Positions 55,336 to 64,000 are shown, counted from the first letter of the stretch. The stretch: DNA of 64,000 nt from DASQEH01 sp038239485 (GCA_038239485.1 JBBSET010000012.1:1-64000); one strand, 5' to 3'. The notes: generated from the letters alone by a model not told the origin. Made by a program: numbers and translations.

Positions 55336-55716
55336 GTGGACGGTGTGGCGAGGGCGCTGCCCTTTGTCCTGGTGCTGCTGGTTGTCTACCTCGCCTTCAT
55401 CCGCCCTATCCGCACCCGGGCGAAGGAGACGGCGACGCTGCAGTCGATGCTGTCGCCGGGAGACCAGATCATGCTCACGAGCGGCATCTTCGGACGCGTG
55501 GAGTCGGTGGTCGACGACAAGTTCACGGTCGAGATCGCGCCCGATGTGGTGGTGACCGTGCACCGCGGCGCGATCGGGAAGATCGTGCGAGACGTACCCG
55601 ACGACGATGAGGCGGAGATCGATGGCGACGATGCGGGGGAGGTGACCGCGGACGACGCGGCTGACCTGCTTCCTGACCGTCGCGACGATGCGGGCAACGG
55701 CAGGGGCGTGGTCTGA
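55336..55716 (+). CDS. yajC: Preprotein translocase subunit YajC
   Basis: Protein of 126 aa. A membrane helix (ALPFVLVLLVVYLAFI) is followed by the YajC signature RPIRTRAKE, a small domain (PGDQIMLTSGIFGRVESVVDD), and an acidic tail rich in Asp and Ala. GAGGAG precedes the GTG at 55336. It associates with SecD-SecF, encoded immediately downstream. Confidence 0.9.
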   Translation: MDGVARALPFVLVLLVVYLAFIRPIRTRAKETATLQSMLSPGDQIMLTSGIFGRVESVVDDKFTVEIAPDVVVTVHRGAIGKIVRDVPDDDEAEIDGDDAGEVTADDAADLLPDRRDDAGNGRGVV

Positions 55717-57756
55717 GTGGCGACGAAGACCTCGCGCCCGGGACGCACCCTGACCATCTTCTTGCTGGTCATCGTGGCGGCGTTCGCCTCGGTGGCCGCC
55801 ATCGGGAACTGGAAGCCGCGCCTCGGCCTCGACCTGCAGGGCGGTGAGCGGATCGTCCTGCAGGCCGCTGGGTCGGGTGGGACGTCGGTCCCGAAGGACA
55901 AGCTGAACGAGGCGTCCGACATCATCTCCTCCCGCGTCAACGGCGCCGGCATCGCCGAGTCCAACGTGAGCACGCAGGGCAGCAACATCATCGTGGTCGA
56001 GATCCCGGGCAAGCCCGACGAGCAGCTCCGGCGGTCCCTCGCTGCGACCGCGCAGCTCAGGTTCCGCATCGTCGCCCAGGAGATCGGTGGCCCCGCGGCA
56101 GCGACCACGACGCCGACCACGACGGTCCCGACCACTGGGTCGAGCGGCGCGACGACCAACCCGTCGTCAGGCTCGACCGGGACCTCCGGGTCGACGGCTG
56201 CGCCGACGAGCAGCCCGGCAGGAAGCACCGTCACCACGCCGGCCACCTCGACCGGGGCGAGCCAGAGGGCTCCGGGCTCGTCGGCGACCTCGAGCAAGCG
56301 CTCCAGCCATAACCGCGCCCTGGCGCCCTGGCTGCTCGCACGCCACGGCTCCGCGTCGCCAGGACATGCTTCCAAGTCGACGGCTTCCGGAGGGTCCGGA
56401 ACCGCCAAGACGACTCCGACCACAGCCCTGCCGCTGACGCCGACCACCGCTCCCACCACGGCAGTCCCGCTGACGCCGACCACCGCTCCCACCACGGCAG
56501 TCCCGCTGACGCCCACCACATCGGCGGCCACGACCAGCCCGGCGACGACCAGCCCGGCGACGACCGGTGGGCCGCCGACCGCACTGGTGCCCCCCGACCT
56601 CGAGAACATCCCGGACCCGTACGCCTGGGTCTCCCAGTTCAAGGGCTCCTCGGCACCGACGATCTGGCTGCAGCGGCTGGCGGCCTACGACTGCACACCC
56701 GACGGCTCCTCACCAGGTCAGATAGACATTCCGAGCCAGCCGCTGCTGGCCTGCAACAGCGACAACACCGCGCGTTTCCTCCTCGGACCTTCGATGCTTG
56801 ACGGCACCGCGGTGACCGACGCCAGCGCCGGGATCCCCCAGGGTCAGTTCAACTGGGCGGTCAACGTCACCTTCGACGGCTCGGGAACGACCGCGTTCGG
56901 CGACGTCACCACCCGGATCGCGCAGAACAGCAGTGACACCACGCTGGCCGGGTCGCAGCTGGCGATCGTCCTTGACGGCAAAGTCCTCTCCAACCCGGTC
57001 AACTCCCAGCCGATCACCGGCGGGAGCGCGCAGATCACCGGCAGCACGGCGAACCCGTTCACCCAGACGCAGGCGCAGAGCCTGGCGAACTCGCTGAAGT
57101 ACGGCGCCCTACCTCTCAGCTTCTCGATCGTCCAGGACACGAACGAAGGCCCTCAGCTGGCCAGCAATCAGCTCCACGCCGGCATCCTCGCCGGGATCGT
57201 GGGCCTACTCCTCGTCGTCGCCTACTGCATGCTCTACTACCGCGGGCTCGGGCTCGTCGTGATCGGCTCGCTCGTCATCGCCGGGCTGATCACGTATGCG
57301 TGCGTGCTCCTGCTCGGCCACGGCTACGGGTTCACGCTGACGCTGCCGGGCATCGCCGGGTTGATCGTCGCAGTCGGCATCACCGCGGACTCGTTCATCG
57401 TCTACTTCGAACGACTGCGCGACGAGGTCCGCGACGGACGCACGTTGCGCACCTCGGTCGAGACGGGTTGGGTCCGTGCCCGGATGACCATCCTGGCCGC
57501 CGACTCGGTGTCCATGCTTGCCGCCGTCGTGCTCTTCATCTTCGCGATCGGCGTCGTCAAGGGCTTCGCCTTCGCGCTGGGGTTGACGACGTTCATCGAC
57601 GTGTTTGTCGTCTTCTTCTTCACCAAGCCGGTGGTCACGCTGCTGTCACGCACCAAGTTCTTCGGCCAGGGCCACAAGTGGTCCGGCCTCGACCGCCAGC
57701 ATCTGGGGATGCCACCGCTGCCTCGGACGCCGCGGCCGGTTCGAGGGGAGAGCTGA
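55717..57756 (+). CDS. secD: Protein translocase subunit SecD with long Thr/Pro/Ser insertion
   Basis: Protein of 679 aa. TM1 and LGLDLQGGERIVL (36-48) are canonical. The C-terminal multispan domain with LPGIAGLIVAVGITAD and SFIVYFERLRDE is intact. Between residues about 126 and 289 is a low-complexity, exported-side insertion made of Thr, Pro, Ser, Ala and Gly, including tandem PLTPTTAPTTAV repeats. It uses the proton motive force to pull proteins across the membrane. GTG start; stop overlaps secF by one base. Confidence 0.93.
   Translation: MATKTSRPGRTLTIFLLVIVAAFASVAAIGNWKPRLGLDLQGGERIVLQAAGSGGTSVPKDKLNEASDIISSRVNGAGIAESNVSTQGSNIIVVEIPGKPDEQLRRSLAATAQLRFRIVAQEIGGPAAATTTPTTTVPTTGSSGATTNPSSGSTGTSGSTAAPTSSPAGSTVTTPATSTGASQRAPGSSATSSKRSSHNRALAPWLLARHGSASPGHASKSTASGGSGTAKTTPTTALPLTPTTAPTTAVPLTPTTAPTTAVPLTPTTSAATTSPATTSPATTGGPPTALVPPDLENIPDPYAWVSQFKGSSAPTIWLQRLAAYDCTPDGSSPGQIDIPSQPLLACNSDNTARFLLGPSMLDGTAVTDASAGIPQGQFNWAVNVTFDGSGTTAFGDVTTRIAQNSSDTTLAGSQLAIVLDGKVLSNPVNSQPITGGSAQITGSTANPFTQTQAQSLANSLKYGALPLSFSIVQDTNEGPQLASNQLHAGILAGIVGLLLVVAYCMLYYRGLGLVVIGSLVIAGLITYACVLLLGHGYGFTLTLPGIAGLIVAVGITADSFIVYFERLRDEVRDGRTLRTSVETGWVRARMTILAADSVSMLAAVVLFIFAIGVVKGFAFALGLTTFIDVFVVFFFTKPVVTLLSRTKFFGQGHKWSGLDRQHLGMPPLPRTPRPVRGES
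56431..56523 (+). repeat. 36-bp tandem repeat inside secD
   Basis: Two copies (56431-56466, 56467-56502) plus a partial third (from 56503) of a 36-bp unit encode PLTPTTAPTTAV. Copies are nearly identical in DNA, so the array is probably recent or unstable. Confidence 0.85.
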
Positions 57757-59015
57757 TGTCCAAGCTCGGGACCATCGGCGCTCGGCTCTACCGGGGCGAC
57801 GTCTCCGTCGACTTCGTCGGACGCCGCAAGACGTGGTACCTCGTCTCGCTCGCGATCGTGGTCGTCGCCGTTGCCGGCCTGCTGTTCCGCGGGCTCAACT
57901 ACGGCATCGACTTCAAGGGCGGCAACGAGTTCGACGCCCAGATCGCCAACCCCTCGGCCAACGTGCAGACGCTCACGAAGGCCGTCGTCGGTACAGGTAT
58001 CCCCGCCGTCCAGAACCCCACAGTGGTGTCGTCCGGCTCGTCGGCGATCCGGATCGACACCAAGACGCTGAACCTGAACGAGCAGAACGTCGTCGCCAAG
58101 GCGATCCGTGCCGCCGGCGCCACCGAGGTCAGCACCACCACGATCGGGCCGACCTGGGGGGCGGCGATCGCCCATCGCGCGCTCACAGGGCTGATCGTGT
58201 TCGTCGTCTTGGTGGTGCTCTTCATCTGGGCGTACTTCCGCGAATGGCGGATGTCGGTCGCCGCGATCGTGGCGCTCGCCCACGACCTCGTCATCACCAT
58301 CGGCGTCTACGCCCTGACGGGTTTCGAGGTGACCCCCTCGACGGTCACCGGCCTGCTCACCATCTTGGGGTACTCGCTCTACGACACGGTCGTGGTCTTC
58401 GACAAGGTGCGCGAGAACAGCCGCGGGATCGCCACGTCGACGCGGCGCACGTACGCCGAGACTGCGAACCTGGCCGTCAACCAGACCCTGGTCCGGTCGA
58501 TCAACACCTCGCTGGCCGCACTTCTCCCAGTGGGCGCCATCTTGTACGTCGGCGCCTTCTACCTGGGGTCTGGACCCCTGAAGGATCTGGCGCTCGCGCT
58601 GTTCGTGGGCATGGCAGCCGGCGCATACTCGTCGATCTTCATCGCCACGCCGCTGCTGGCCCAGCTGAAGATGCGCGAACCGTCGATGATCGCGCAGGCC
58701 AAGCGAGTGGCGAGCAGGAGAGCCCAGATCGCCAAGGAGGGCGGCGCGTCACCCGCACCGTCTCGAGGTGGCGCCAGCCCCGCGCGGGCCGCTGTCGCGG
58801 GTGGCGCCACCGCCACCACCGCGCTCGTCGCGGACGACGCCGACACCGACGCTGCCACCGAGCCCGACGCGGGCGACGGTGCCCGGCCCGAACGCGCTGC
58901 GCGGCCCCCTCGTCCCAGCCGGACCCCCACCGCGTCGAGACCGATGAACAGCGCCGCCTCGAAGCGGGCGCAGCCACAGCGGCAGGCGCGCTCCAAGCGC
59001 GGCAAGGGCCGATGA
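57756..59015 (+). CDS. secF: Protein translocase subunit SecF
   Basis: Protein of 419 aa. TM1 and NYGIDFKGGNEFD (48-60) are canonical. TM4 has LTILGYSLYDTVVVFDKVREN, the SecF signature. The C-terminus is a long basic, Ala/Arg/Pro-rich cytosolic tail that is variable in the family. It overlaps secD by one base and apt by four (ATGA). Confidence 0.95.
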   Translation: MSKLGTIGARLYRGDVSVDFVGRRKTWYLVSLAIVVVAVAGLLFRGLNYGIDFKGGNEFDAQIANPSANVQTLTKAVVGTGIPAVQNPTVVSSGSSAIRIDTKTLNLNEQNVVAKAIRAAGATEVSTTTIGPTWGAAIAHRALTGLIVFVVLVVLFIWAYFREWRMSVAAIVALAHDLVITIGVYALTGFEVTPSTVTGLLTILGYSLYDTVVVFDKVRENSRGIATSTRRTYAETANLAVNQTLVRSINTSLAALLPVGAILYVGAFYLGSGPLKDLALALFVGMAAGAYSSIFIATPLLAQLKMREPSMIAQAKRVASRRAQIAKEGGASPAPSRGGASPARAAVAGGATATTALVADDADTDAATEPDAGDGARPERAARPPRPSRTPTASRPMNSAASKRAQPQRQARSKRGKGR

Positions 59016-59563
59016 CGGCGTCACCCGCCGACCTCGAGGAGATCCTCCTACGGCTGGTGCGTGACGTGCCGGACTTCCCAACGTCAGGGGTGACGTTCAA
59101 GGACATCTGCCCGCTGCTGGCCGACCGGGCCGCCTTCGGGGCGGTCGTGGAGGCGCTGGCGGCGTGCGGGCGTGGCGGCGACGGTTCGGTCGAGGTCGAC
59201 AAGGTCGCCGGCATCGAGGCGCGCGGCTTCATCCTCGCGGCACCGGTCGCGCTTGCGCTCGGAGTCGGCTTCATCCCGATCCGCAAAGCGGGAAAGCTGC
59301 CAGGGCCGACCTACCAGCAGTCGTACACGCTCGAGTACGGCGAGGCCACGCTCGAGATCGAGAAGGACGCGTTCGTGGCAGGCGAGCGGGTCATGGTGGT
59401 CGACGACGTCCTCGCGACCGGCGGCACGCTCGAGGGAGCCGCGGCCCTGGTCGCCCGGACTGGTGCGCGGGTGGCGAGGGTGGCCGTCCTGATCGAGCTC
59501 GGCTTCCTGCGGGGCCGCGAGGCGCTGGACGACCTACCGCTGCACGCGCTGATGGCTGCCTGA
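59012..59563 (+). CDS. apt: Adenine phosphoribosyltransferase
   Basis: Protein of 183 aa that salvages adenine to AMP using PRPP. The PRPP loop is VMVVDDVLATGGT near residue 130. IEARGFILAAPVAL and RKAGKLPGPTYQQSY are further APRT signatures. ATGA overlap with secF. It sits before rel, as in most actinobacteria. Confidence 0.95.
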   Translation: MTASPADLEEILLRLVRDVPDFPTSGVTFKDICPLLADRAAFGAVVEALAACGRGGDGSVEVDKVAGIEARGFILAAPVALALGVGFIPIRKAGKLPGPTYQQSYTLEYGEATLEIEKDAFVAGERVMVVDDVLATGGTLEGAAALVARTGARVARVAVLIELGFLRGREALDDLPLHALMAA

Positions 59564-59655
59564 CCCGGTCGACCGGCAGGCTGTCCCGATGCTCCTGTCC
59601 GGGCTTGGGGATGGCCCTAGACTGGACACTCGCACCCAGCGGTCAGGAGTCCTGC

Positions 59656-61968
59656 GTGCCCGATGAGGTTCTCGTGCCGGCTGCCGACGAGACGACGGCC
59701 ATCGAGGTCTCGACCACGCCCGCGCGGATCCGGACCAGACTGGCTCGGATCGGCGCCCGCCCCAGCTCCGACCCGGTGCTCGAGCCGCTGTTCCGCATCA
59801 TCAGGGCCACCCACCCGAAGGCGGACCTGACCTCGGTGGAGAAGGCGTACAAGATCGCCGAGCACCACCACATCACCCAGAAGCGGCTGAGCGGCGACCC
59901 CTACATCACGCACCCGCTGGCCGTTGCCTCGATCCTCGCCGAGCTCGGCATGACGCCGCCCACGCTGTGTGCTGCGCTGCTTCACGACACGGTCGAGGAC
60001 ACGTCCTACACGCTGGCGCAGCTGACCAAGGACTTCGGCGAGGAGGTGGCGCTGCTCGTCGACGGCGTGACGAAGCTCGACAAGGTCAAGTACGGCGACT
60101 CCGCGCAGGCAGAGACCATCCGCAAGATGATCGTCGCAATGGCCAAGGACATCAGGGTCTTGGTGATCAAGCTCGCCGACCGGCTGCACAACATGCGCAC
60201 CCTGCGCTACCTGCGTCAGGACAAGCAGGAGCGGGTCGCCAGCGAGACCCTGGAGATCTACGCCCCGCTGGCCCACCGCCTGGGCATGAACACCGTGAAG
60301 TGGGAGCTGGAGGACCTGGCGTTCGCCACCCTGCACCCGAAGGTCTACGACGAGATCGTCCGGCTCGTCGCCGAGCGGGCGCCGGCACGCGACGACTTCC
60401 TGGCCACCGTCGTCGAGCAGGTGCAAGGTGACCTCCGGACGGCCAAGATCAAGGCGACGGTGACCGGCCGGCCCAAGCACTACTACTCGATCTACCAGAA
60501 GATGATCGTGCGCGGGCGCGAGTTCACCGACATCTACGACCTGGTCGGCATCCGGGTCCTGACCGAGTCGCTGCGGGACTGCTATGCGGCGCTCGGCGTC
60601 CTCCATGCCCGTTGGAACCCGGTGCCGGGGCGGTTCAAGGACTTCATCGCGATGCCGAAGTTCAACATGTACCAGTCGCTGCACACCAGCGTGATCGGGC
60701 CGGGCGGTAAGCCGGTCGAGCTGCAGATCCGTACCTTCAGCATGCACCGTCGGGCCGAGTACGGCGTGGCCGCGCACTGGAAGTACAAGGAGAACGGGCA
60801 CGCCGGCGTCGACACCGACCGGACCCTGGCCAGCTCCGACACCGGCAGCGGCGACATGCCGTGGGTACGCCAGCTGATGGACTGGCAGCGCGAGACCGAG
60901 GATCCGGGCGAGTTCTTGGACTCGCTCCGCTTCGAGATCAACTCGTCGGAGGTCTATGTCTTCACCCCTCGAGGTGAGGTGGTGGCGCTGCCGACGGGGT
61001 CGAGCCCGGTCGACTTCGCGTACTCCATCCATACCGAGGTCGGGCATCGCTGCATCGGCGCCCGAGTCAACGGCCGGCTGGTCCCGCTCGAGTCGCAGCT
61101 CGACCATGGGGACGTCGTGGAGATCTTCACCTCCAAGGCCCAGACCGCCGGCCCGAGCCGGGACTGGCTCACCTTCGTCAAGAGCCCCCGCGCGCGCAAC
61201 AAGATCAAGCAGTTCTTCACCAAGGAGCGTCGCGAGGAGGCGATCGAGCAGGGCAAGGAGACCCTCGTCAGGCTGATGCGGCGAGAGGGCCTCCCGCTTC
61301 AGCGGATGCTGACCCACGAGACCCTCTCCGTTGTCGCCACAGAGCTCCACCACCCCGACGTGACCGCCCTGTATGCGGCCGTGGGCGAGGGGAACACCAC
61401 CGCGCAGGCCGTCGTCCGCCGGATCCTGGAGCTGTTCGGCGACGAGGCGGCGGCCGACGAGGCGGCCGAGACCGTCACGATCACCAGCGAGCGGGAGCGG
61501 CGCAAGCAGTCGCCTCGCGGTGATGCCGGCGTCATCGTCAAGGGGCTCAGCGACGTCTGGATCAAGCTGGCGCGATGCTGCACACCGGTGCCGGGTGACG
61601 ACATCATCGGGTTCGTCACCCGCGGCGCCGGCGTGTCGGTTCACCGTGGCGACTGCACCAACCTGACCAGTCTGGCGACACAGCCCGGTCGGATGGTGGA
61701 GGTCGAGTGGGCGCCCACCTCACAGTCGATGTTCCTGGTGGCCATCCAGGTCGAGGGGCTGGACCGGGCCCGACTGCTCAGCGACATCACCAGGGTGCTG
61801 TCCGACGTGCACGTCAACATCTTGTCGGCGTCGGTCACCACCACCCGCGACCGGATCGCCAAGAGCCGCTTCACATTCGAGATGGCCGACCCGGCGCACC
61901 TCGGGCACGTCCTCAAGGCCGTCCGGACGGTAGACGGCGTCTTCGACGCCTACCGCGTCACCCAGTAG
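59656..61968 (+). CDS. rel: Bifunctional (p)ppGpp synthetase/hydrolase Rel
   Basis: Protein of 770 aa. The hydrolase HD motif is LLHDTVEDT near residue 112. The synthetase domain has the RFKD motif of bifunctional enzymes and YQSLHTSV. TGS (VYVFTPRGEVVALP), a Cys-containing conserved region (RCCTPVPGDDIIGF), and a C-terminal ACT/RRM domain follow. It sets the stringent response on starved ribosomes. GTG at 59656 has CAGGAG upstream. Confidence 0.96.
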   Translation: MPDEVLVPAADETTAIEVSTTPARIRTRLARIGARPSSDPVLEPLFRIIRATHPKADLTSVEKAYKIAEHHHITQKRLSGDPYITHPLAVASILAELGMTPPTLCAALLHDTVEDTSYTLAQLTKDFGEEVALLVDGVTKLDKVKYGDSAQAETIRKMIVAMAKDIRVLVIKLADRLHNMRTLRYLRQDKQERVASETLEIYAPLAHRLGMNTVKWELEDLAFATLHPKVYDEIVRLVAERAPARDDFLATVVEQVQGDLRTAKIKATVTGRPKHYYSIYQKMIVRGREFTDIYDLVGIRVLTESLRDCYAALGVLHARWNPVPGRFKDFIAMPKFNMYQSLHTSVIGPGGKPVELQIRTFSMHRRAEYGVAAHWKYKENGHAGVDTDRTLASSDTGSGDMPWVRQLMDWQRETEDPGEFLDSLRFEINSSEVYVFTPRGEVVALPTGSSPVDFAYSIHTEVGHRCIGARVNGRLVPLESQLDHGDVVEIFTSKAQTAGPSRDWLTFVKSPRARNKIKQFFTKERREEAIEQGKETLVRLMRREGLPLQRMLTHETLSVVATELHHPDVTALYAAVGEGNTTAQAVVRRILELFGDEAAADEAAETVTITSERERRKQSPRGDAGVIVKGLSDVWIKLARCCTPVPGDDIIGFVTRGAGVSVHRGDCTNLTSLATQPGRMVEVEWAPTSQSMFLVAIQVEGLDRARLLSDITRVLSDVHVNILSASVTTTRDRIAKSRFTFEMADPAHLGHVLKAVRTVDGVFDAYRVTQ

Positions 61969-61981
61969 GCGCCGGCCCCCT

Positions 61982-62003
61982 CGTGACGAGGCGTCACGTT
62001 CTT
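61982..62003 (+). terminator. Intrinsic terminator after rel
   Basis: CGTGACG-AGG-CGTCACG is a perfect 7-bp stem with a 3-nt loop followed by TTCTT, 13 bp past the rel stop. Its right arm is the start of the first 22-bp repeat unit. Confidence 0.75.
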
Positions 62004-62049
62004 CCTGCCAAGGCGTCACGTTCTTCCTGCCGAGGAGTCACGCTGTTCC
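61989..62049. repeat. 22-bp direct repeat between rel and the DUF349 gene
   Basis: Two copies of a 22-bp unit, AGGCGTCACGTTCTTCCTGC plus two bases, lie at 61989-62010 and 62011-62032 (one mismatch, at the last base), then a degenerate third copy to 62049. The unit carries the right arm of the rel terminator, so each copy repeats terminator-like sequence. Confidence 0.8.
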
Positions 62050-62059
62050 GGGCGCACGG

Positions 62060-63295
62060 TCAGGGGCTGAGCTCGGCGAGGGTCTTGCTGGCCTCGTCCA
62101 ACCACGACTGCCGGGCTTCGATACTGGCGCGGAGGTCGCCCACAGCGCGGTCCTTGCCCGCCGCCTCAGCCTTGGCGAGGTCGGCTCGAAGAGCTGCCAG
62201 GGAGGACTCCAGCTTGGCCACGGTCTCGCTGGCGCGGGCGTACGCCTCCGGGTTCGACCGTCGCCAGCTCGCATCCTCTGCTCCGCGGACCGCCTGCTCC
62301 ACTTTCTTGAACCGGCCCTCCAGGTCTGTCATGTCCTTGCGGGGGACCTTGCCCGCCTCGTCCCACCGGTCCGCGATGGACCGGAACGCGTCGCGGGCAG
62401 CCTTCGCGTCGCTCACCGGGAGCAGCCGCTCCGCCTCCGCGAGGAGGGCTCGCTTCGTGGAGGCGTTGGCGGCGAACTCGGTATCGATCTCGGCGTTGGC
62501 AGCGTCACGGGCTCCGAAGAACGTGTCCTGGGCTGACCTGAACCGCTTCCACAGTGCCTCGTCCTCGTCCTTCTGTGCCGAGCCCGCGGCCTTCCATCGA
62601 GTCATCAGGTCCCGGTACGCCCGGCCGGTCGCACCCCAGTCGGTCGAGCTCGACAGCGCCTCCGCCTCGTCGGCGAGCGCCGACTTCACCGCCTTGGCGG
62701 CCTCGCGCTTCTCGGACAGGTCGCCGAAATGCTGTTTGCGCCGACGCGTGTACGTGGTCCGTGCGGAGGAGAATCGGTGCCAGAGCGCCTCGTCGCTGGG
62801 TTTGTCGATGCGCGGCAGATCCTTCCAGGCTTGCAGCAGGTCGCGTAGCCGGTTGGCGCCGCCGCGCCAGTCGTCGCTAGCGGCCAGCGCTTCGGCATCG
62901 GCGGCGATCTTCTCCTTGGCCGCTTTGGCCTCGAGCACCTTGGCCGCGCGCTCCGCCCTGCGGTCGGCCTGACGTTTCGCGATGATCGGCAGCAGCGAGT
63001 CCAGGCGAGCCGACAGGGCGTCGAGGTCCCCGACCACCTGGGCAGCGGCGATCGTCTCCCGCGTCCGCTTCACGCTCGACGCGGCCTCATCGGGCGATAC
63101 CGAGCCCGCGTTGACTCGCCGCTGGAGCAGGTCGACCTCGACAGCGAGTCCGTCGTACCTGAGCCGGTAGAACGCCAACGCCGCCTCGGGGTCGCCGTCC
63201 GGCCACTGACCTACCGACCGCTCGCCGGACGCGGTCCGGACGTAGACGGTTCCGTCGGGGTCGACGCGCCCGAACTCGGCGGGCTGCTCGGTCAT
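62060..63295 (-). CDS. DUF349 domain-containing protein
   Basis: Protein of 411 aa. After an N-terminal region (GTVYVRTASGERSVGQW) come at least three repeats of a long helical DUF349 unit, each with a W near the middle (LLQAWKDLPR, LMTRWKAAG, IADRWDEAGKVP). The repeats give an extended coiled-coil-like rod. Function is unknown. ATG at 63295 overlaps the stop of the upstream membrane-protein gene (ATGA). It is convergent with rel. Confidence 0.88.
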   Translation of the reverse strand: MTEQPAEFGRVDPDGTVYVRTASGERSVGQWPDGDPEAALAFYRLRYDGLAVEVDLLQRRVNAGSVSPDEAASSVKRTRETIAAAQVVGDLDALSARLDSLLPIIAKRQADRRAERAAKVLEAKAAKEKIAADAEALAASDDWRGGANRLRDLLQAWKDLPRIDKPSDEALWHRFSSARTTYTRRRKQHFGDLSEKREAAKAVKSALADEAEALSSSTDWGATGRAYRDLMTRWKAAGSAQKDEDEALWKRFRSAQDTFFGARDAANAEIDTEFAANASTKRALLAEAERLLPVSDAKAARDAFRSIADRWDEAGKVPRKDMTDLEGRFKKVEQAVRGAEDASWRRSNPEAYARASETVAKLESSLAALRADLAKAEAAGKDRAVGDLRASIEARQSWLDEASKTLAELSP

Positions 63296-63669
63296 CGTGA
63301 CCCCTTCGATGTGGAGGGTTGCTTGCTCGTCCGGGGCGTCCCGGTCGTCCGCGTCGTCCGCGCCGTCCGCGTGGTCGCATTCGTGTCGGTGGTCTGCGGA
63401 GCTGACGACGTGGGTACGGTCGAGAAGGTCGGCGGTACGAGACCTGACGGGATGCTCGTCGTGATCTGCTCCTGCTGCTTGCGGGTGTTCTCGGTGTTGA
63501 CGATGTGCAGGATCAGCCACGCCAAGGCTGCCGCCGCGACCAGTGCCACGATGACCCCCACCACGATCGCGATCCGGCGGTTGCGTCGCTGAGAGGCGGA
63601 CCGGCGGGACTGCTGACGCTCCCACCTGGCCCGGGCCAGCTGGCGCTGACGCTCCCTGCTCCTGACCAC
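63292..63669 (-). CDS. Small membrane protein like the N-terminus of actinobacterial cyclophilins
   Basis: Protein of 125 aa. A very basic N-terminus (RERQRQLARARWERQQ) precedes one membrane helix (IAIVVGVIVALVAAAALAWLIL) and a Thr/Ser/Pro-rich tail. This is the architecture of the anchor of membrane peptidyl-prolyl isomerases in actinobacteria near rel, but the cyclophilin domain is missing. The ATGA overlap with DUF349 shows it is a true gene end. Function is unknown. Confidence 0.65.
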   Translation of the reverse strand: MVRSRERQRQLARARWERQQSRRSASQRRNRRIAIVVGVIVALVAAAALAWLILHIVNTENTRKQQEQITTSIPSGLVPPTFSTVPTSSAPQTTDTNATTRTARTTRTTGTPRTSKQPSTSKGSR

Positions 63670-63833
63670 ACATACCTCCGAGTCACGCCGGTTCGGCGTT
63701 GGACCGGTTGCTCAGTCTAGGAGGAGTCTCTGAGCGGGCGCGTTCGACCCGCGCATCACCGACCATGATGTGCCGTCACGCCAACCCGCTCGGTAGGCTG
63801 CAGGCGACCCCCCGGACGTACGAAAGGACCCCT

Positions 63834-64000
63834 GTGCTCATCGCTGCCTTCCCGGCCGGGCCCTGGGGTACCAACTGTTACGTCGTGGCCCGGGCCCGCG
63901 GCGAGGAGTGCGTCGTCATCGACCCCGGCAAGGATGCCACGGCCGGGGTCGCCGACGTCGTGCGTGAGCAACGGCTGCGACCGGCGGCCGTCCTCGTCAC
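63834..64000 (+). CDS. MBL-fold metallohydrolase, N-terminal part
   Basis: The window ends inside this gene. The visible 55 residues begin LIAAFPAGPWGTNCYVVAR and continue to VVIDPGKDA, matching the start of glyoxalase-II-like MBL proteins that lie near rel in actinobacteria. The metal-binding HxHxDH motif would be just beyond the edge. The GTG at 63834 has AAAGGA upstream. Confidence 0.8.
   Translation, partial: MLIAAFPAGPWGTNCYVVARARGEECVVIDPGKDATAGVADVVREQRLRPAAVLV

Overview
The window is high-GC, gene-dense chromosomal DNA from an actinobacterium (Actinomycetes). The evidence is gene content: a coproporphyrin-type haem branch with a ChdC/HemQ, DUF3000, MurT/GatD, phosphatidylinositol-mannoside genes (pgsA, acyltransferase, pimA), an SsgA/SsgB-family regulator, a LigC-type ATP-dependent ligase with a LigD-type polymerase, the actinobacterial sulfur-assimilation leader peptide, and the order pdxS-pdxT-yebC-ruvCAB-yajC-secDF-apt-rel. 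SsgB suggests a morphologically complex or sporulation-related lineage. No mycolate genes are seen. Genus cannot be fixed from sequence alone.

Layout. 0-7 kb: RNase D and DUF3000 (minus), then hemE, cgoX and chdC for haem (plus), a DUF4349 lipoprotein, and msrB. 7-14.4 kb: a LigD-like polymerase/primase and the LigC-like ligase, separated by two secreted beta-propeller proteins, a methyltransferase and a Usp-like protein. 14.4-20.5 kb: a RibD-C reductase, the sulfite/APS reductase operon with its leader peptide, and glyA. 20.5-29 kb: YihY/BrkB, rsgA and a glgX-treY-treZ trehalose operon. 29-34 kb: a Tat-exported ferritin-like protein divergent from an Nramp transporter, then gatD-murT. 34.2-36.1 kb: a low-density patch with a broken small ORF, a DUF6907-like protein and an orphan protein, immediately 3' of a tRNA-Val; it may be the remnant of an integrated element. 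36.2-39.3 kb: tRNA-Gly/Cys/Val, pabC, SRPBCC, CGNR, ssgB and a second tRNA-Val. 39.4-49.4 kb: small membrane proteins, thrS-HIT, an EF-G-like GTPase with a lipoprotein, and the PIM cluster. 49.5-64 kb: pdxS/pdxT, yebC, SOS-box ruvCAB, yajC-secD-secF-apt, rel, DUF349, and the start of an MBL hydrolase.

Many genes overlap by four bases (ATGA, GTGA or TTGA), which marks translationally coupled operons: rnd/DUF3000, cgoX/chdC, sir/zinc ribbon/cysH/sirohydrochlorin chelatase, treY/treZ, thrS/HIT, pgsA/acyltransferase/pimA/membrane protein, ruvC/ruvA, secF/apt and DUF349/membrane protein.

Most of the window is ordinary core genome. The points that stand out are: the EF-G2 paralogue with Asn in place of the G4 aspartate; the accessory insertion splitting the polymerase/ligase pair; a long Thr/Pro/Ser-rich repeat insertion in SecD; the sulfur-operon leader peptide with downstream structure; a perfect-core SOS box at ruvC; a 20-bp dyad upstream of ssgB; and the decayed patch beside tRNA-Val. 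I found no CRISPR array, no intact mobile element and no unmistakably new system.
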